A stretch of 64,000 nucleotides of DNA from Oxalicibacterium faecigallinarum (GCF_014635705.1 NZ_BMDI01000001.1:1-64000), one strand, 5' to 3'. Numbered from the stretch's first letter, positions 43,161 to 54,728 are shown. Program-made: numbers and translations. The notes: generated from the letters alone by a model not told the origin.

Positions 43161-43919
43161 TTACGTTTTGGAGAGAGGAGGTTTCATCTGAGGGTCAGAT
43201 AAGGGCAACCATTCACCTTTGATCAAGCCTTCCAGGGGTTGGAAATTGGTTTTATACGACATCTTTGGACTTTCCCTGATCCAGTAGCCCAGATAGAGAT
43301 AAGGCATGGCAAGCTGCCGTGCTTGCGCGATCTGCCATAACACGTTGTAGGTGCCGTACGAAGCCTGTGTTTCATCAGGATCGTAGAAGGTATAAACCGA
43401 AGAGAGTCCGTCTTCCAGCACATCAATGATGCTGACCATGCGCAAGACCTCCTGCTCATCGCGAAACTCGACCAGGCGCGTATTCACTTTGCTTTGCAGC
43501 AAAAATTGGGCGTACTGATCCCGGCTGTCCTGATCCATGCCGCCGCCGGCATGACGCTGCGCCTGATAGCGCAAATAAAGATCGTAATGTTCGGACAGGT
43601 AGGCAAGCTTGGTGACCGATACACGCAGGTTGCCATGCTTTTTCTGAGCGCGGCGCTGGCTGCGATTGGGGATGAAGTTATTGACCTGCACACGTACGGG
43701 GGTGCATGCCTGGCAGCCATCGCAATAAGGGCGATAAGTAAAGATGCCGCTTCGACGGAAGCCGCTTTTGACCAGTTCCGCATAGACATCGGCATTGATC
43801 AAATGCGACGGCGTGGCAACTTGCGAACGCGCCTGCCGGTCATCCAGATAACTGCATGGATAGGGCGCGGTCGCGTAAAACTGTAGCGTTGAAAACGGTA
43901 ATTCTTTTGGATGCGTCAT
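43161..43919 (-). CDS. bpt: Aspartate/glutamate leucyltransferase
   Basis: Transfers leucine from Leu-tRNA to proteins with N-terminal Asp or Glu, creating N-degrons for ClpS. The 252-residue product carries the cysteine motifs of the family: [20 protein letters not shown] and [35 protein letters not shown] and [17 protein letters not shown] are other conserved segments. It lies between aat and pyrD; the three are probably co-transcribed. Confidence 0.95.
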   Translation of the reverse strand: MTHPKELPFSTLQFYATAPYPCSYLDDRQARSQVATPSHLINADVYAELVKSGFRRSGIFTYRPYCDGCQACTPVRVQVNNFIPNRSQRRAQKKHGNLRVSVTKLAYLSEHYDLYLRYQAQRHAGGGMDQDSRDQYAQFLLQSKVNTRLVEFRDEQEVLRMVSIIDVLEDGLSSVYTFYDPDETQASYGTYNVLWQIAQARQLAMPYLYLGYWIRESPKMSYKTNFQPLEGLIKGEWLPLSDPQMKPPLSKT

Positions 43920-43967
43920 AGTTGCTTGATAAGGCGAATGTGACGATCGATCCAGGCTAAATGGTGT

Positions 43968-44690
43968 TCAGCAGGGATCTACGGGTTTCCAGTCCTGAAT
44001 CTGCGGTGCATCAATTGCATGCCGCAGTAGAGACACAAATTCCGAACGGCTGATTGGTGCTGCGCCGAGCGAAGCTAAGTGACTGGTCTGCTGCTGGCAG
44101 TCTATCATCTCAACCCCGTGGTGTTTCAAAAACTCTACCAGGTAAGCGAGTGCGACTTTTGAGGCATCGCTGACGCGGGTAAACATGGATTCGCCATAAA
44201 ACATGCGACCGATGCTCACACCGTAGGCGCCGCCGACGAGCTGCCCATTCAGCCATACTTCGGACGAGTGCGCATAACCGCGCTTATGCAGACTGACATA
44301 GCCGGCAATGATGTCCTCTGAAATCCACGTGCCGGCTTCGCCGTTTCTGGGCGCTGCACAGGCACGCATGACGGCTTCAAATGCCGAATCAAAACGTACT
44401 TCCCAGTCACCTTGCGTACGGCGACTGTGCGCGATTCTCTTCAGAGTTTTACGCAGACTTGGCGAGATCTTGAATGCTTTGGTCATCAGCACCATGCGTG
44501 GGTCCGTGCTCCACCAAAGAATCGGCTGTCCTTCAGAAAACCACGGAAAAATCCCGTGGCGATAAGCCATCAATAGGCGCTCCGGCGACAGATCGCCGCC
44601 AGCAGCGAGCAAGCCCGCCGCACCATCGACTTCGGTCAATGCCGTGGAGACATCGGGAAAAGGCGAATCCGACTCCAGCCACGGAATCAT
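43968..44690 (-). CDS. aat: Leucyl/phenylalanyl-tRNA--protein transferase
   Basis: Adds Leu or Phe from tRNA to proteins with N-terminal Lys or Arg, making ClpS-ClpAP substrates. The 240 residues include [50 protein letters not shown] and the ending [16 protein letters not shown]. It heads the aat-bpt-pyrD group opposite clpSA. Confidence 0.97.
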   Translation of the reverse strand: MIPWLESDSPFPDVSTALTEVDGAAGLLAAGGDLSPERLLMAYRHGIFPWFSEGQPILWWSTDPRMVLMTKAFKISPSLRKTLKRIAHSRRTQGDWEVRFDSAFEAVMRACAAPRNGEAGTWISEDIIAGYVSLHKRGYAHSSEVWLNGQLVGGAYGVSIGRMFYGESMFTRVSDASKVALAYLVEFLKHHGVEMIDCQQQTSHLASLGAAPISRSEFVSLLRHAIDAPQIQDWKPVDPC

Positions 44691-44803
44691 TGCGATGCTC
44701 CATTTTGATCAGTCTGGTACGACTTTAATGGTGCGTTTTCCAACCCTGCCAACGCTTTCGGAAAATCTTCCCAACAAATCAAAGACTTAAAAAAATCACC
44801 AAT

Positions 44804-44821
44804 TTGGAACAAATTTTGCTT
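44804..44821 (+). promoter_or_regulatory. Sigma-54-type promoter of amt
   Basis: TTGGAACAAATTTTGCTT has GG (44806-44807) and GC (44818-44819) with exactly ten bases between, a good -24/-12 match. The amt ATG lies 51 bases downstream. amt genes are classical NtrC/sigma-54 targets. A partial TGGTGC half-site at about 44728 could belong to an NtrC site. Confidence 0.6.
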
Positions 44822-44872
44822 AAGTGGCGCGTTCATTTTAAAAAATTGCACAAAACTTGGGAGATTATTGCA

Positions 44873-46075
44873 ATGAATGCACTTGGAAGTGGCGCTGATG
44901 CTATTTTTATCATGCTCGGTGCCGTCATGGTTCTCGCGATGCATGCGGGATTCGCCTTTTTGGAGTTGGGGACGGTTCGCAAGAAAAATCAGGTCAACGC
45001 GTTGGTCAAAATCTTAGTCGATTTTGCGGTCTCCACGATTGCCTATTTTTTTGTTGGCTACAGCGTGGCATACGGCGTCAGCTTCTTTTCCAGTGCCGAA
45101 GTGCTGACGCAGCGTAATGGCTATGAGCTGGTGAAGTTCTTTTTTTTACTGACGTTTGCTGCTGCGATTCCGGCCATTATTTCCGGCGGCATTGCCGAGA
45201 GATCGAGATTTAACCCGCAATTGCTGGCAACAGCATTGATTGTCGGGCTGGTGTATCCGTTTTTTGAGGGCATCGCATGGAATCAGCATTTTGGCGTGCA
45301 GGCATGGCTCGCGCAGACGTTCGGCGCGCCTTTTCATGATTTCGCCGGTTCGGTTGTCGTGCATGCGGTTGGTGGCTGGATTGCCTTACCTGCGGTGCTG
45401 TTGCTGGGCGCGCGGCGGGGTCGTTATACCAAGGAGGGGGCGATAGCCGCACATCCACCTTCAAGTATTCCCTTTCTTGCATTGGGTGCGTGGATTCTGA
45501 CGGTGGGATGGTTTGGCTTTAATGTCATGAGTGCGCAGACAGTCGAGGCGATGAACGGTCTGGTGGCAGTCAACTCGTTGATGGCAATGGTCGGTGGCAC
45601 CATCGCCGCATTTATCGCAGGCAAGAACGATCCGGGGTATGTGCACAACGGGCCGCTGGCTGGATTGGTTGCGATTTGCGCGGGGTCTAACATCGTCCAT
45701 CCGCTAGGTGCCTTGTTTATTGGTTCCGTTGGCGGATTTGTCTTTGTCTGGATGTTCGAGATGACGCAGAACAAATGGAAAATTGATGACGTGTTGGGTG
45801 TGTGGCCCTTGCACGGTCTGTGTGGCGTATGGGGTGGGTTGGCAGCGGGGATATTTGGTCTGCAAGCGTTGGGCGGTCTGGGTGGTGTTTCCTTCATGTC
45901 GCAACTGATTGGTACGACCATGGGCGTGATCGTTGCGGTGACCGGCGGTGGATTGGTTTATGGTCTGTTGAAAATGACGATCGGATTGCGTCTGGATGCA
46001 GAAGAGGAATTCAATGGTGCGGATCTGTCTATTCATCGCATCAGTGCGACGCCTGAGCGTGAGACGTATCAGTGA
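44873..46075 (+). CDS. amt: Ammonium transporter
   Basis: Inner-membrane ammonium channel of the Amt/MEP/Rh family. The start at ATG 44873 follows GGGAGATTATTGCA; the frame back to 44804 crosses the promoter. The 400 residues carry FLELGTVRKKNQVNALVKIL near helix 1, GGIAERSRF, the pore-histidine segments FAGSVVVHAVGGWIALPAVL and VWPLHGLCGVWGGLAAG. The final tail is short, without a GlnB-binding extension that I can recognise. No glnK lies beside it. Confidence 0.95.
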   Translation: MNALGSGADAIFIMLGAVMVLAMHAGFAFLELGTVRKKNQVNALVKILVDFAVSTIAYFFVGYSVAYGVSFFSSAEVLTQRNGYELVKFFFLLTFAAAIPAIISGGIAERSRFNPQLLATALIVGLVYPFFEGIAWNQHFGVQAWLAQTFGAPFHDFAGSVVVHAVGGWIALPAVLLLGARRGRYTKEGAIAAHPPSSIPFLALGAWILTVGWFGFNVMSAQTVEAMNGLVAVNSLMAMVGGTIAAFIAGKNDPGYVHNGPLAGLVAICAGSNIVHPLGALFIGSVGGFVFVWMFEMTQNKWKIDDVLGVWPLHGLCGVWGGLAAGIFGLQALGGLGGVSFMSQLIGTTMGVIVAVTGGGLVYGLLKMTIGLRLDAEEEFNGADLSIHRISATPERETYQ

Positions 46076-46143
46076 TCTCGTAGGGTGCGCGACGGATTGA
46101 TTGTCTGTTCTGATCAGCGACCAACCCGTATTGAACCGTGCAG

Positions 46144-46734
46144 TCAGTTGCTGGTGGCGACGACTTCCGTCATTGGTTGCGGTTTGAGAATATCCATCGT
46201 GTGGAAGCGATAACTGCCACCTTGTTGACGTGATGCGTGATCCTCAATGAAGAATTTCAGCGTGTTGCTGACGGTCTGGAAGGCGATCTGATCCCATGGA
46301 ATTTCTGTAGGGCGAAAGAGTTTTACTTCCAGACTTTCTACACCGGCTTCGTAATTCAGATCTAGCAAAGTCGCGCGATAAAACATGTGGACCTGATGTA
46401 CATGGGGGACGTTCAATAAAGAGAACAGTTCATGCACGTCGATGTTGGCACCTGCTTCTTCAACGGTTTCGCGCATGGCGGCTTCGGCTGTGGTTTCATT
46501 GTTTTCCATGAAGCCCGCAGGCAGGGTCCACAACCCGTAGCGTGGTTCGATGGCGCGCTTGCAAAGAAGAATGCGCATATCGCCCTCCGCATCCCAGACG
46601 GGGATCGTGCCCAATACCATTTTGGGATTCTGATAATGAATCGTGCCGCAATGTTTGCAAACGTAGCGAGGACGATTGTCGCCAGTTGGAATGGTGAGCG
46701 TGACAGGATGCGCGCAAGCAGAGCAGTAATTCAT
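46144..46734 (-). CDS. NUDIX hydrolase with N-terminal zinc ribbon
   Basis: A 196-residue protein from ATG 46734. Two CxxC pairs (YCSAC and CKHC) form a zinc ribbon like that of NudC-type enzymes. The Nudix box matches fully: GFMENNETTAEAAMRETVEE followed by AG. Family members hydrolyse nucleoside diphosphates linked to other groups (NADH, FAD, caps), and the ribbon points to the NudC/ADP-ribose side, but the substrate is not fixed. Confidence 0.9.
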   Translation of the reverse strand: MNYCSACAHPVTLTIPTGDNRPRYVCKHCGTIHYQNPKMVLGTIPVWDAEGDMRILLCKRAIEPRYGLWTLPAGFMENNETTAEAAMRETVEEAGANIDVHELFSLLNVPHVHQVHMFYRATLLDLNYEAGVESLEVKLFRPTEIPWDQIAFQTVSNTLKFFIEDHASRQQGGSYRFHTMDILKPQPMTEVVATSN

Positions 46735-46894
46735 GAAACTTGTAATGGACAAGGTTGAGATGACATGCCTCGATGGCACAGTGTTTGTCACGCCGATTTT
46801 CTTTGAAGTGAATAAAGGAGTGTATCACTGCAAAGAAGTCGCAAGATTGGCATTGCGTTGTATTCATAACTCCTATATACTTCATATCTTCAGA

Positions 46895-46971
<77 letters not shown>

Positions 46972-47136
46972 AGTCTCACAAGTCTTTATATATCCCCCGC
47001 CTTCAAGTTTTTCTCCCCTGAATGGGCGCCGGGACAAGCCGTATCAACAGGTTCTTTAGCCAGACGTCATCCAAAGATGATTGTCGTTGAATAAAGCTCT
47101 GCATAGATTGCAACCAAACAGTCGTACATAACGTAA

Positions 47137-47982
47137 ATGAATACTGCTGAGGCCAAGAAAGTCCTCGAGACAGCGCTGTTGTGCGCTCACGAACCGTTAT
47201 CCATTAACGACATGAAGAAGCTCTATGTCGAAGTCGGGCAGACGGAAGAAGTCATCGGTACCGATGCGATTCGCCAGATGCTCGATGAGCTGAGTGTCGA
47301 TTGGGCAGATAAAGGCATTGAGGTCGTCAGCTTGTCGACTGGCTGGCGCTTTCAGAGTCGTCCCGAGATGAAGCTGTATCTCGAACGACTGAATCCTGAA
47401 AAACCGCCGAAGTATTCGCGTGCCACCCTGGAAACCTTGGCGATCATCGCCTACCGTCAGCCCGTTACACGTGGCGACATTGAAGAAATCCGTGGTGTGA
47501 CGGTAAACTCGCAAACCATCAAAATGCTGGAAGATCGCGGTTGGATCGAAAGTATCGGGCATCGTGATGTGCCTGGGCGGCCTGCGCTTTTTGCGACGAC
47601 CAAGCAGTTCCTCGATGACCTTGGCCTGGCTTCCTTGGATCAGTTGCCGCCATTGCAGCAAGTCGAACGGGATGATGTGCCGGGCGATACCCTGCTTGAA
47701 ATTCAGGGGCTGGAAGCTGAATTGCAGGCGCAACTGGATATGGCATCTGCCGACTCCTCCGCGTCCAACGCGGTCTCTGTTGCCGTGGGTGACGATACGT
47801 CTTTTGAACTAGCGCTTTCTCCTGAAGCGAATAATGCTGACTCGCAGGCGGAATTGTCCGTTGCAATCGATGATGAGTCGTCTGCGGCCATGCCTGCGGA
47901 TGAACAGGTACATGAATCAGCTGCTGATGTAGAGATGCAGCCCAACACAGAATTAAATGATGAATCACCCAAAGAACGATAA
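47137..47982 (+). CDS. scpB: Segregation and condensation protein B
   Basis: Partner of SMC-ScpA (or MukB-like) in chromosome condensation. The 281-residue protein has two winged helices ([20 protein letters not shown], then [20 protein letters not shown] and [20 protein letters not shown]). A long acidic Ser/Ala-rich tail begins at about 195. scpA is not adjacent. The 3' end overlaps rluB by 26 bases, so the two are co-translated. Confidence 0.95.
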   Translation: MNTAEAKKVLETALLCAHEPLSINDMKKLYVEVGQTEEVIGTDAIRQMLDELSVDWADKGIEVVSLSTGWRFQSRPEMKLYLERLNPEKPPKYSRATLETLAIIAYRQPVTRGDIEEIRGVTVNSQTIKMLEDRGWIESIGHRDVPGRPALFATTKQFLDDLGLASLDQLPPLQQVERDDVPGDTLLEIQGLEAELQAQLDMASADSSASNAVSVAVGDDTSFELALSPEANNADSQAELSVAIDDESSAAMPADEQVHESAADVEMQPNTELNDESPKER

Positions 47983-49522
47983 CCAATCCGACACGTCGCT
48001 TGATGTCTCAACGTCTGGCGATCAGCGTGAAACAGATGCCACTCCTGCCGATGGCAATGCAAAGCCGAAACGCGGTTTGCGTGGTCCGCGTAATATGCGG
48101 CGCGCACGTGCGATGCGCTCACAGCCGCGTGAAGATGGTAGTGCGGCGGTGCCTGCGGAAGGAGAGCGTTCTGCAGAAGCGGTGGCATTAGAGCAAGGCG
48201 CTGGTGGTCAACCCCGTCAGCGTATGCCTCGCGCCCCAGGCCAGAATGGCAAAGGTCGCCAAAAGGGCGATGCCAAGCGTCAGGGTGGCAATGGCAAGCC
48301 GCATGGCAAATCGGGTAAAGGTAATGATGCGGATGACGTATTCTCTTTTGTCACTTCGGATGCCTTTGATTCCTGGGCCGGCGGCGAGGATGATGCGGAT
48401 GGAAAACGTGGCGCCAAACAAAAAGGTGCGCGTCGTGATCTGACTTCCGATGACGATGCGCCAAAGTTGCATAAGGTACTGGCTGAAGCCGGCCTCGGTT
48501 CCCGTCGCGACATGGAAGAATTGATTATTGCCGGCCGTGTCTCGGTCAATGGCGAGCCAGCTCATATTGGGCAGCGCATCCTGCCAACCGATCAGGTGCG
48601 GATCAACGGCAAGCTGATTCAGCGCAAGGTGAGCAAGAAGCCCCCTCGCGTTCTGATCTATCACAAGCCAGCCGGGGAAATTGTCAGTACCAGCGACCCT
48701 GAGGGACGACCTTCGGTATTTGATCGTTTGCCGACGATGAAGGCTGCCAAGTGGCTTGCAGTTGGTCGCCTGGATTTCAATACCGAAGGCTTGCTCTTGT
48801 TTACGACCTCGGGTGATCTGGCGAATCGCTTGATGCATCCGCGCTACGGGATCGATCGCGAATATGCGGTTCGTACACTCGGTGAACTGGAAGAGGGGAT
48901 GCGTCAAAAGCTGCTGGCCGGTGTCGAACTGGATGATGGCCCAGCACAGTTTTCCAAGATTGCCGATGGCGGGGGAGAAGGTGTCAATAAATGGTATCGG
49001 GTAACGATTGGCGAAGGTCGTAACCGCGAAGTACGTCGCATGTTCGAAGCCGTGGGTTTGACAGTTTCCCGCTTGATTCGTACACGTTATGGGGCGATGA
49101 CTTTGCCGCATGGACTGAAGCGTGGCCGCTGGGAAGAAATGGACGAGCATGCCGTACGCGATTTGCTCGCGCTGAGTGGGCTGAAACCGAACAAGGAAAG
49201 CGGCGCGCAAAGCAAAGGTCGTGGCAACAATCCCAGACGCAGTGGTGAGGTCAATGGCAACCGTGCTCCGCGCTTTGAAGAAAGTAGCGTTCAGAGTCCT
49301 AGTCAGTGGCAAAACGCCGGCGCAGGGCGAGCAGCAAATGCGGGTGGTAACAACAAGGCACGTCGTCAAGGGCAGCCACGTAGTCGTCAGCCCGATCCAT
49401 TGCAGACGGCATTGGGTTTCCCGGGCATGGGCCAGGCTCGCCGCGCCGGTGGTAATAACCGTGGCGGCAACACGGCGCAGCCGCGCAACGGGAACGGGCC
49501 ACGCCGTCGTTCCAAGCCTTGA
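47957..49522 (+). CDS. rluB: 23S rRNA pseudouridine synthase RluB with long tails
   Basis: RluB modifies U2605 of 23S rRNA in E. coli. An S4 domain at about 168-225 ([20 protein letters not shown]) precedes the catalytic RsuA-type domain with D273 in [17 protein letters not shown] and [20 protein letters not shown]. Unusually, about 165 disordered residues precede S4 and about 110 Gly/Asn/Arg-rich residues follow the catalytic domain, so the 521-residue protein is much longer than enterobacterial RluB. Tails of this sort are common in beta-proteobacterial homologues. Start ATG 47957 or 47960. Confidence 0.92.
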   Translation: MMNHPKNDNQSDTSLDVSTSGDQRETDATPADGNAKPKRGLRGPRNMRRARAMRSQPREDGSAAVPAEGERSAEAVALEQGAGGQPRQRMPRAPGQNGKGRQKGDAKRQGGNGKPHGKSGKGNDADDVFSFVTSDAFDSWAGGEDDADGKRGAKQKGARRDLTSDDDAPKLHKVLAEAGLGSRRDMEELIIAGRVSVNGEPAHIGQRILPTDQVRINGKLIQRKVSKKPPRVLIYHKPAGEIVSTSDPEGRPSVFDRLPTMKAAKWLAVGRLDFNTEGLLLFTTSGDLANRLMHPRYGIDREYAVRTLGELEEGMRQKLLAGVELDDGPAQFSKIADGGGEGVNKWYRVTIGEGRNREVRRMFEAVGLTVSRLIRTRYGAMTLPHGLKRGRWEEMDEHAVRDLLALSGLKPNKESGAQSKGRGNNPRRSGEVNGNRAPRFEESSVQSPSQWQNAGAGRAANAGGNNKARRQGQPRSRQPDPLQTALGFPGMGQARRAGGNNRGGNTAQPRNGNGPRRRSKP

Positions 49523-49604
49523 TTTATTGCCTTCCGGAATCGCAAAAATTCCGGATTTCTGTGTATGTTCAGCCGTTTAAAGGCCTGAGCACGTCGTGTC
49601 GACG

Positions 49605-49633
49605 TTGCGGCAGGCAAGTGTTTCATTTATAAT
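49605..49633 (+). promoter_or_regulatory. Promoter of the rimP-nusA-infB operon
   Basis: TTGCGG (49605-49610) and a perfect TATAAT (49628-49633) are 17 bases apart. Transcription would begin near 49640, 164 bases before the rimP start. Confidence 0.72.
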
Positions 49634-49710
49634 GCGGCCAGTTAAAGAAGATCGCTGGACTGTCTATTGTATTTTTGGCATTGAATTCGGCGGTTGGAAC
49701 GATAAGAAAG

Positions 49711-49735
49711 ATGGGCGCATGCCCATTTTTTTTTT
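49711..49735 (+). terminator. Intrinsic terminator in the rimP leader
   Basis: ATGGGC and GCCCAT pair around GCAT, followed by ten T. It lies between the promoter and the rimP start, so it would end most transcripts at about 95 bases unless read through. It may act as an attenuator or define a short leader RNA. Confidence 0.78.
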
Positions 49736-49803
49736 GTTAAGCAATTTGCATTGCCGGTTGTAATGGCAAGCAGTGTCTATGTGCAGGTTTTCGGAGATTT
49801 GTC

Positions 49804-50292
49804 TTGCAGCTGTCAGCGCTGATTGAAAAAACCGTAGTGGGCATGGGCTATGAGCTAGTGCAGTTCGAGCAGGCCGCGCGCGGTTTGTTGCGTGTCTATA
49901 TCGATTTTCTGCCTGAAGAGGCAGAAGAGCGCGGTGCCATTACGGTGGATGATTGCGAAAAAGTGACGCATCAATTGCTGCATGTGCTGACGGTTGAAAA
50001 CGCCAATTACGAACGCCTGGAAGTGTCGTCGCCCGGATTGGATCGACCTTTGAAAAAGCTGTCTGATTATGTCCGCTTTGCCGGCGCAGAAGCGATCGTT
50101 AAATTGCGTTTGCCTATGCCAAATGCGGCAAATCGCAAATCGTTCCAAGGCATTCTGCAAGATCCGGAAGGCGAAAATCTTGCGTTGGTATTTGAAGGAA
50201 AAGAAGGGCCAGCGAAGCTTGATTTTACGCTCGCTGATGTAGATAAGGCACAGTTGGTACCACAAGTGAATTTTAGGAGTCGCAAAGCATGA
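49804..50292 (+). CDS. rimP: Ribosome maturation factor RimP
   Basis: Assists 30S subunit maturation. The 162-residue protein starts at TTG 49804, set by CGGAGATTTGTC; no ATG fits. It shows [20 protein letters not shown], the conserved [20 protein letters not shown] and [20 protein letters not shown]. It is the first gene of the operon and its TGA overlaps the nusA ATG. Confidence 0.95.
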   Translation: MQLSALIEKTVVGMGYELVQFEQAARGLLRVYIDFLPEEAEERGAITVDDCEKVTHQLLHVLTVENANYERLEVSSPGLDRPLKKLSDYVRFAGAEAIVKLRLPMPNAANRKSFQGILQDPEGENLALVFEGKEGPAKLDFTLADVDKAQLVPQVNFRSRKA

Positions 50293-51848
50293 GTCGCGAA
50301 ATTTTGTTATTGGTAGATGCGCTGGCGCGCGAAAAAAACGTAGATAAAGATATCGTTTTCGGAGCGCTCGAGCATGCGCTCGCGCAAGCGACCAAAAAAC
50401 GCTACGAAGGCGATGTCGATATCCGGGTGTCGATCGATCGTGAGAACGGCGAGTTCGAATCTTTCCGCCGCTGGCATGTGGTGCCTGACGAAGCCGGCCT
50501 GCAATTGCCGGATCAGGAAATTTTGCATTTCGAAGCCAAAGAACAGATCGGTGACATCGAGGTCGATGACTATATCGAAGAGCCGATTGAATCGGTTGAG
50601 TTTGGCCGCCGTTTTGCGCAGGATACCAAGCAAGTTGTGTTGCAACGTATCCGTGATGCAGAACGCGAACAGATTCTGGCTGATTTCCTCGAGCGTGGCG
50701 ACTCGCTGGTTACCGGTACCATCAAGCGTATGGAACGTGGTGATGCGATTGTTGAATCCGGACGTATCGAAGCGCGTCTGCCACGTGATCAGACGATTCC
50801 AAAGGAAAATCTGCGTATCGGTGATCGTGTTCGTGCCTACATCCTGCGTATCGATCGCAACGCACGTGGTCCGCAAGTCATTTTGTCGCGTACCGCGCCC
50901 GAGTTCATCATGAAATTGTTTGAACTCGAAGTGCCGGAAATCGAACAAGGCCTGCTGGAAATCAAATCGGCGGCACGTGACTCTGGCGTGCGCGCCAAGA
51001 TTGCTGTCTATACCAACGATAAGCGCATCGATCCGATCGGTACCTGTGTCGGTATGCGTGGTTCGCGTGTGCAGGCTGTCACCGGCGAACTCGGTGGCGA
51101 ACGCGTGGATATCGTGTTGTGGTCGGACGATCCAGCGCAGTTTGTCATTGGTGCTTTGGCGCCGGCCAACGTATCGTCGATCGTGGTCGATGAAGAGAAG
51201 CACGCAATGGATGTGGTTGTCGATGAAGAAAACCTTGCAATCGCGATTGGTCGTGGCGGTCAGAACGTGCGTCTGGCATCCGAGCTGACCGGCTGGCAGA
51301 TCAACATCATGACGGCGGAAGAGTCGGCCGATAAATCGCAGGCAGAAACGGCTGCGATTCGTGCACTCTTCATGGAAAAACTGGATGTCGATGAAGAAGT
51401 GGCAGACATCCTGGTTGAAGAAGGTTTTGCGACGTTGGAAGAAATCGCTTACGTGCCGATCAGCGAAATGCTGGATATCGAATCGTTCGACGAAGATACC
51501 GTCAATGAACTGCGTAACCGTGCACGCGATGCCCTGGTAACGGAAGCGATTGCTTCCGAAGAAGGTATGGAAGGCATGGACGACGCATTGGCCAATCTGG
51601 AAGGCATGGACCGCGTGACGGCCGGCAAGCTGGGTCTGGCAGGTGTAAAGACGCTGGCTGCCTTTGGTGCGCTGGCGTATGACGAGTTCGGTGCAATTCT
51701 GGCATTGTCTGCCGACCGTGCGCGTCAACTGATTGAAACTGAATTTGAAGATGTGACTGATGAAGAAATGAAGCTCATCGATTCCAAATACGATGAGCAA
51801 GCCAAAGCGCTGCAAGCGCGTGCATGGAGCCTCGCAGAAGCGAAGTAA
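50289..51848 (+). CDS. nusA: Transcription termination/antitermination factor NusA
   Basis: RNA polymerase-associated factor. The 519 residues comprise an N-terminal polymerase-binding domain (to about 130), S1 domain ([20 protein letters not shown]), two KH domains ([40 protein letters not shown]) and two C-terminal acidic repeats ([40 protein letters not shown]). The repeats mark the long proteobacterial form. It is coupled to rimP by an ATGA overlap and followed by infB. Confidence 0.98.
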   Translation: MSREILLLVDALAREKNVDKDIVFGALEHALAQATKKRYEGDVDIRVSIDRENGEFESFRRWHVVPDEAGLQLPDQEILHFEAKEQIGDIEVDDYIEEPIESVEFGRRFAQDTKQVVLQRIRDAEREQILADFLERGDSLVTGTIKRMERGDAIVESGRIEARLPRDQTIPKENLRIGDRVRAYILRIDRNARGPQVILSRTAPEFIMKLFELEVPEIEQGLLEIKSAARDSGVRAKIAVYTNDKRIDPIGTCVGMRGSRVQAVTGELGGERVDIVLWSDDPAQFVIGALAPANVSSIVVDEEKHAMDVVVDEENLAIAIGRGGQNVRLASELTGWQINIMTAEESADKSQAETAAIRALFMEKLDVDEEVADILVEEGFATLEEIAYVPISEMLDIESFDEDTVNELRNRARDALVTEAIASEEGMEGMDDALANLEGMDRVTAGKLGLAGVKTLAAFGALAYDEFGAILALSADRARQLIETEFEDVTDEEMKLIDSKYDEQAKALQARAWSLAEAK

Positions 51849-51896
51849 TCCTGGCGATTTCATTGATCCACCGAGTCACATAGAAAAGAGGACTGA

Positions 51897-54722
51897 ATGG
51901 CGAGTAACAACGTAGCCCAATTTGCCACCGAGCTCAAAATGCCAGCGGACGTGCTGCTTACCCAGCTGCGGGATGCTGGCGTCGAGAAGAGCTCGGCGTC
52001 CGATGAATTATCCAAAGCAGATAAAGACAAGCTGCTTGATCACCTGCGTCGCGCGCATGGTGTGGCACCTGAAAGCGAAAAGCGCAAGATCACGCTGACC
52101 CGCAAGGAAACCACCGAAATCAAACAGGCGGATTCCAGTGGCAAGTCGCGTACGATTCAAGTGGAAGTGCGCAAGAAGCGTACGTTCGTCAAGCGCGACG
52201 ATCCGATCGAAGAAGCTGCACCAGTCGTCCAACCTGCCGCTGCGCCGATTATCGACGAAGCGGAGCAGGCACGTCGTGCGGAAGAGGCGCGTCGTCAGGC
52301 TGAGCTGATCGCGCGTCAGGAAGCGGATCTGCGCGAGAAGCAAGAGCGTCTGGCCAAGCTTGAAGCCGAGAAAGAAGCACAGGCGCAAGCGCTGCAAAAA
52401 GCAGAAGTCGAGGCGCAAAAGGCTGAGAAAGCGGAAGGCGAGAAGCAGGCAGAAGCCAAAGCCGATGAGTCGGCTGAGGAAGAGAAAAAACGCATTGCTG
52501 CAGATGAAGCCAAGAAAAAGGCTGCACAGCTTGCGAAAGACGCTGCTAAGGAAGCAAACGAGCGCGCAACCGCTGCGGAAGCCGCCCGTAAGGCTGTCGC
52601 CGATGAGGTTGCACAGATCAAGGCCATGATGAATGCGCCGCGTCGGGCAATCAAGGCACCAGAGCCTGCACCTGCACCGGCGGCAAAAGCAGCCGAAGGT
52701 ACCTTGCATCGTCCGGCTGACAAGAAGCCGAGCGAGAAAAAGGACGACAAGAAGGGCGCTGTCACGACCGACAAGAAGTCGATCAAATCGGCGAACGTAT
52801 CTTCGACCTGGCAAGATGATGCAAAAAAACGCGGTGCCGGCATCAAGACCCGTGGCAACACAGGTACCGGTGGTCGCGACGGTGGCTGGCGAGCAGGCCC
52901 GAAAGGTCGTCGTCATGCACATCATGAAGAACGTGAAAGCAACTTCCAGGCGCCGACCGAAGCGATCGTGCATGAAGTGTACGTGCCCGAAACCATTACG
53001 GTTGCGGAGCTCGCGCACAAGATGGCCGTCAAGGCATCCGAGGTCATCAAGCAACTGATGAAACTGGGTCAGATGGTTACCATCAACCAGGTGCTCGATC
53101 AGGAAACAGCGATGATCCTCGTTGAAGAAATGGGGCACGTTGCGCATGCTGCGAAACTGGATGATCCGGAAGCACTGATCGAAGAAGGTTCCGATCACGC
53201 GGATGCGGAACTGCTGCCACGCGCACCAGTCGTTACCGTCATGGGTCACGTCGATCACGGTAAAACCTCGTTGCTGGATTACATCCGTCGCGCCAAGGTA
53301 GCATCGGGCGAAGCCGGTGGTATTACGCAGCACATTGGTGCTTATCACGTAGAAACCCCACGCGGCATGATCACCTTCCTTGATACGCCAGGTCACGAAG
53401 CCTTTACGGCAATGCGTGCACGTGGTGCCAAGGCGACCGATATCGTCATTCTGGTTGTGGCTGCGGATGACGGCGTGATGCCGCAAACCAAAGAGGCAAT
53501 CGCACACGCGAAAGCTGCAGGCGTGCCGCTGGTTGTGGCGATCAACAAGATCGATAAACAAGGTGCCAATCCTGATCGTGTCTCGCAAGAGCTGATCGCA
53601 GAACAGGTTGTGCCGGAAGAATACGGTGGCGATTCGCCGTTTGTTCCAGTATCGGCAAAAACAGGTCAAGGTATCGATAATCTGCTCGAGCAAGTCTTGC
53701 TGCAGGCTGAAGTTCTGGAGCTCAAAGCACCAGTCGAAGCGCAAGCGCGTGGTCTGGTGGTTGAAGCCAAACTTGATAAAGGTCGCGGCCCGGTCGCAAC
53801 GATTCTGGTGCAAGCCGGTACGTTGAAGCGCGGCGACGTCGTGCTGGCAGGTTCGTCCTACGGTCGTGTTCGTGCAATGTTCGACGAAAATGGTAAGCCG
53901 ATCAGCGAAGCGGGTCCTTCGATCCCGGTCGAGATTCAAGGTCTGACCGAAGTGCCGAACGCAGGTGAAGAGGCCGTTGTCATGGCCGATGAGCGCAAGG
54001 CGCGTGAAATCGGTCTGTTCCGTCAAGGCAAGTTCCGTGACGTCAAGCTGGCGAAGCAGCAGGCGGCCAAGCTGGAGAACATGTTCGAGAACATGGGCGA
54101 AGGCGAAGTCAAAAACCTGCCAATGATCATCAAGACCGACGTACAAGGCTCGCAGGAAGCACTGGTTGGTTCGTTGCAAAAACTGTCGACCAGCGAAGTC
54201 CGTGTGCAAGTCGTGCACGCCGGCGTGGGTGGTATCTCGGAATCGGACGTCAACCTGGCAGTGGCATCGAAAGCGGTCATCATCGGCTTCAATGCGCGTG
54301 CTGATGCCTCGGCACGTAAATTGGCAGAAGCCAATGGCGTGGACATCCGTTACTACAACATCATTTACGATGCCGTAGACGAGATCAAGGCAGCCATGTC
54401 GGGCATGCTGGCACCAGAGAAGCGCGAACAAAATCTGGGTCTGGTCGAGATTCGTCAGGTCATCATGGTCAGCAAGGTTGGCGCGATTGCCGGTTGCTAC
54501 GTGCTTGAAGGTCTGGTGCGTCGTGGTTCGCTGGTCCGTCTGTTGCGTGACAACGTGGTGGTCTGGACAGGCGAGCTTGATTCGTTGAAACGCTTCAAGG
54601 ATGACGTCAAGGAAGTCAAGTCGGGCTTCGAGTGTGGTCTGACCCTGAAGAACTACAACGATATCAAGGAAGGCGATCAGCTCGAGATTTTCGAGGTGCA
54701 GGAAGTCGCTCGTACCCTGTAA
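51897..54722 (+). CDS. infB: Translation initiation factor IF-2
   Basis: GTPase that places fMet-tRNA on the 30S subunit. The 941-residue product has an N-terminal IF2 assembly domain, a long Lys/Glu/Ala-rich coiled segment (about 115-245), a second IF2_N domain near 365-415 and the GTPase domain with GHVDHGKTS (about 449-457), DTPGHEAF and NKID. The remaining domains end in [20 protein letters not shown]. It is flanked by nusA and rbfA in the expected order. Confidence 0.99.
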   Translation: MASNNVAQFATELKMPADVLLTQLRDAGVEKSSASDELSKADKDKLLDHLRRAHGVAPESEKRKITLTRKETTEIKQADSSGKSRTIQVEVRKKRTFVKRDDPIEEAAPVVQPAAAPIIDEAEQARRAEEARRQAELIARQEADLREKQERLAKLEAEKEAQAQALQKAEVEAQKAEKAEGEKQAEAKADESAEEEKKRIAADEAKKKAAQLAKDAAKEANERATAAEAARKAVADEVAQIKAMMNAPRRAIKAPEPAPAPAAKAAEGTLHRPADKKPSEKKDDKKGAVTTDKKSIKSANVSSTWQDDAKKRGAGIKTRGNTGTGGRDGGWRAGPKGRRHAHHEERESNFQAPTEAIVHEVYVPETITVAELAHKMAVKASEVIKQLMKLGQMVTINQVLDQETAMILVEEMGHVAHAAKLDDPEALIEEGSDHADAELLPRAPVVTVMGHVDHGKTSLLDYIRRAKVASGEAGGITQHIGAYHVETPRGMITFLDTPGHEAFTAMRARGAKATDIVILVVAADDGVMPQTKEAIAHAKAAGVPLVVAINKIDKQGANPDRVSQELIAEQVVPEEYGGDSPFVPVSAKTGQGIDNLLEQVLLQAEVLELKAPVEAQARGLVVEAKLDKGRGPVATILVQAGTLKRGDVVLAGSSYGRVRAMFDENGKPISEAGPSIPVEIQGLTEVPNAGEEAVVMADERKAREIGLFRQGKFRDVKLAKQQAAKLENMFENMGEGEVKNLPMIIKTDVQGSQEALVGSLQKLSTSEVRVQVVHAGVGGISESDVNLAVASKAVIIGFNARADASARKLAEANGVDIRYYNIIYDAVDEIKAAMSGMLAPEKREQNLGLVEIRQVIMVSKVGAIAGCYVLEGLVRRGSLVRLLRDNVVVWTGELDSLKRFKDDVKEVKSGFECGLTLKNYNDIKEGDQLEIFEVQEVARTL

Positions 54723-54728
54723 GTCAGC

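Noticed and set aside
52008-54431. 807-codon open frame antisense to infB
   Set aside because: It mirrors infB with Arg/Cys/Phe-rich low-quality sequence, has no binding site, and arises from codon bias of the true gene. The same applies to long antisense frames opposite nusA, typA, livH and the GGT gene.
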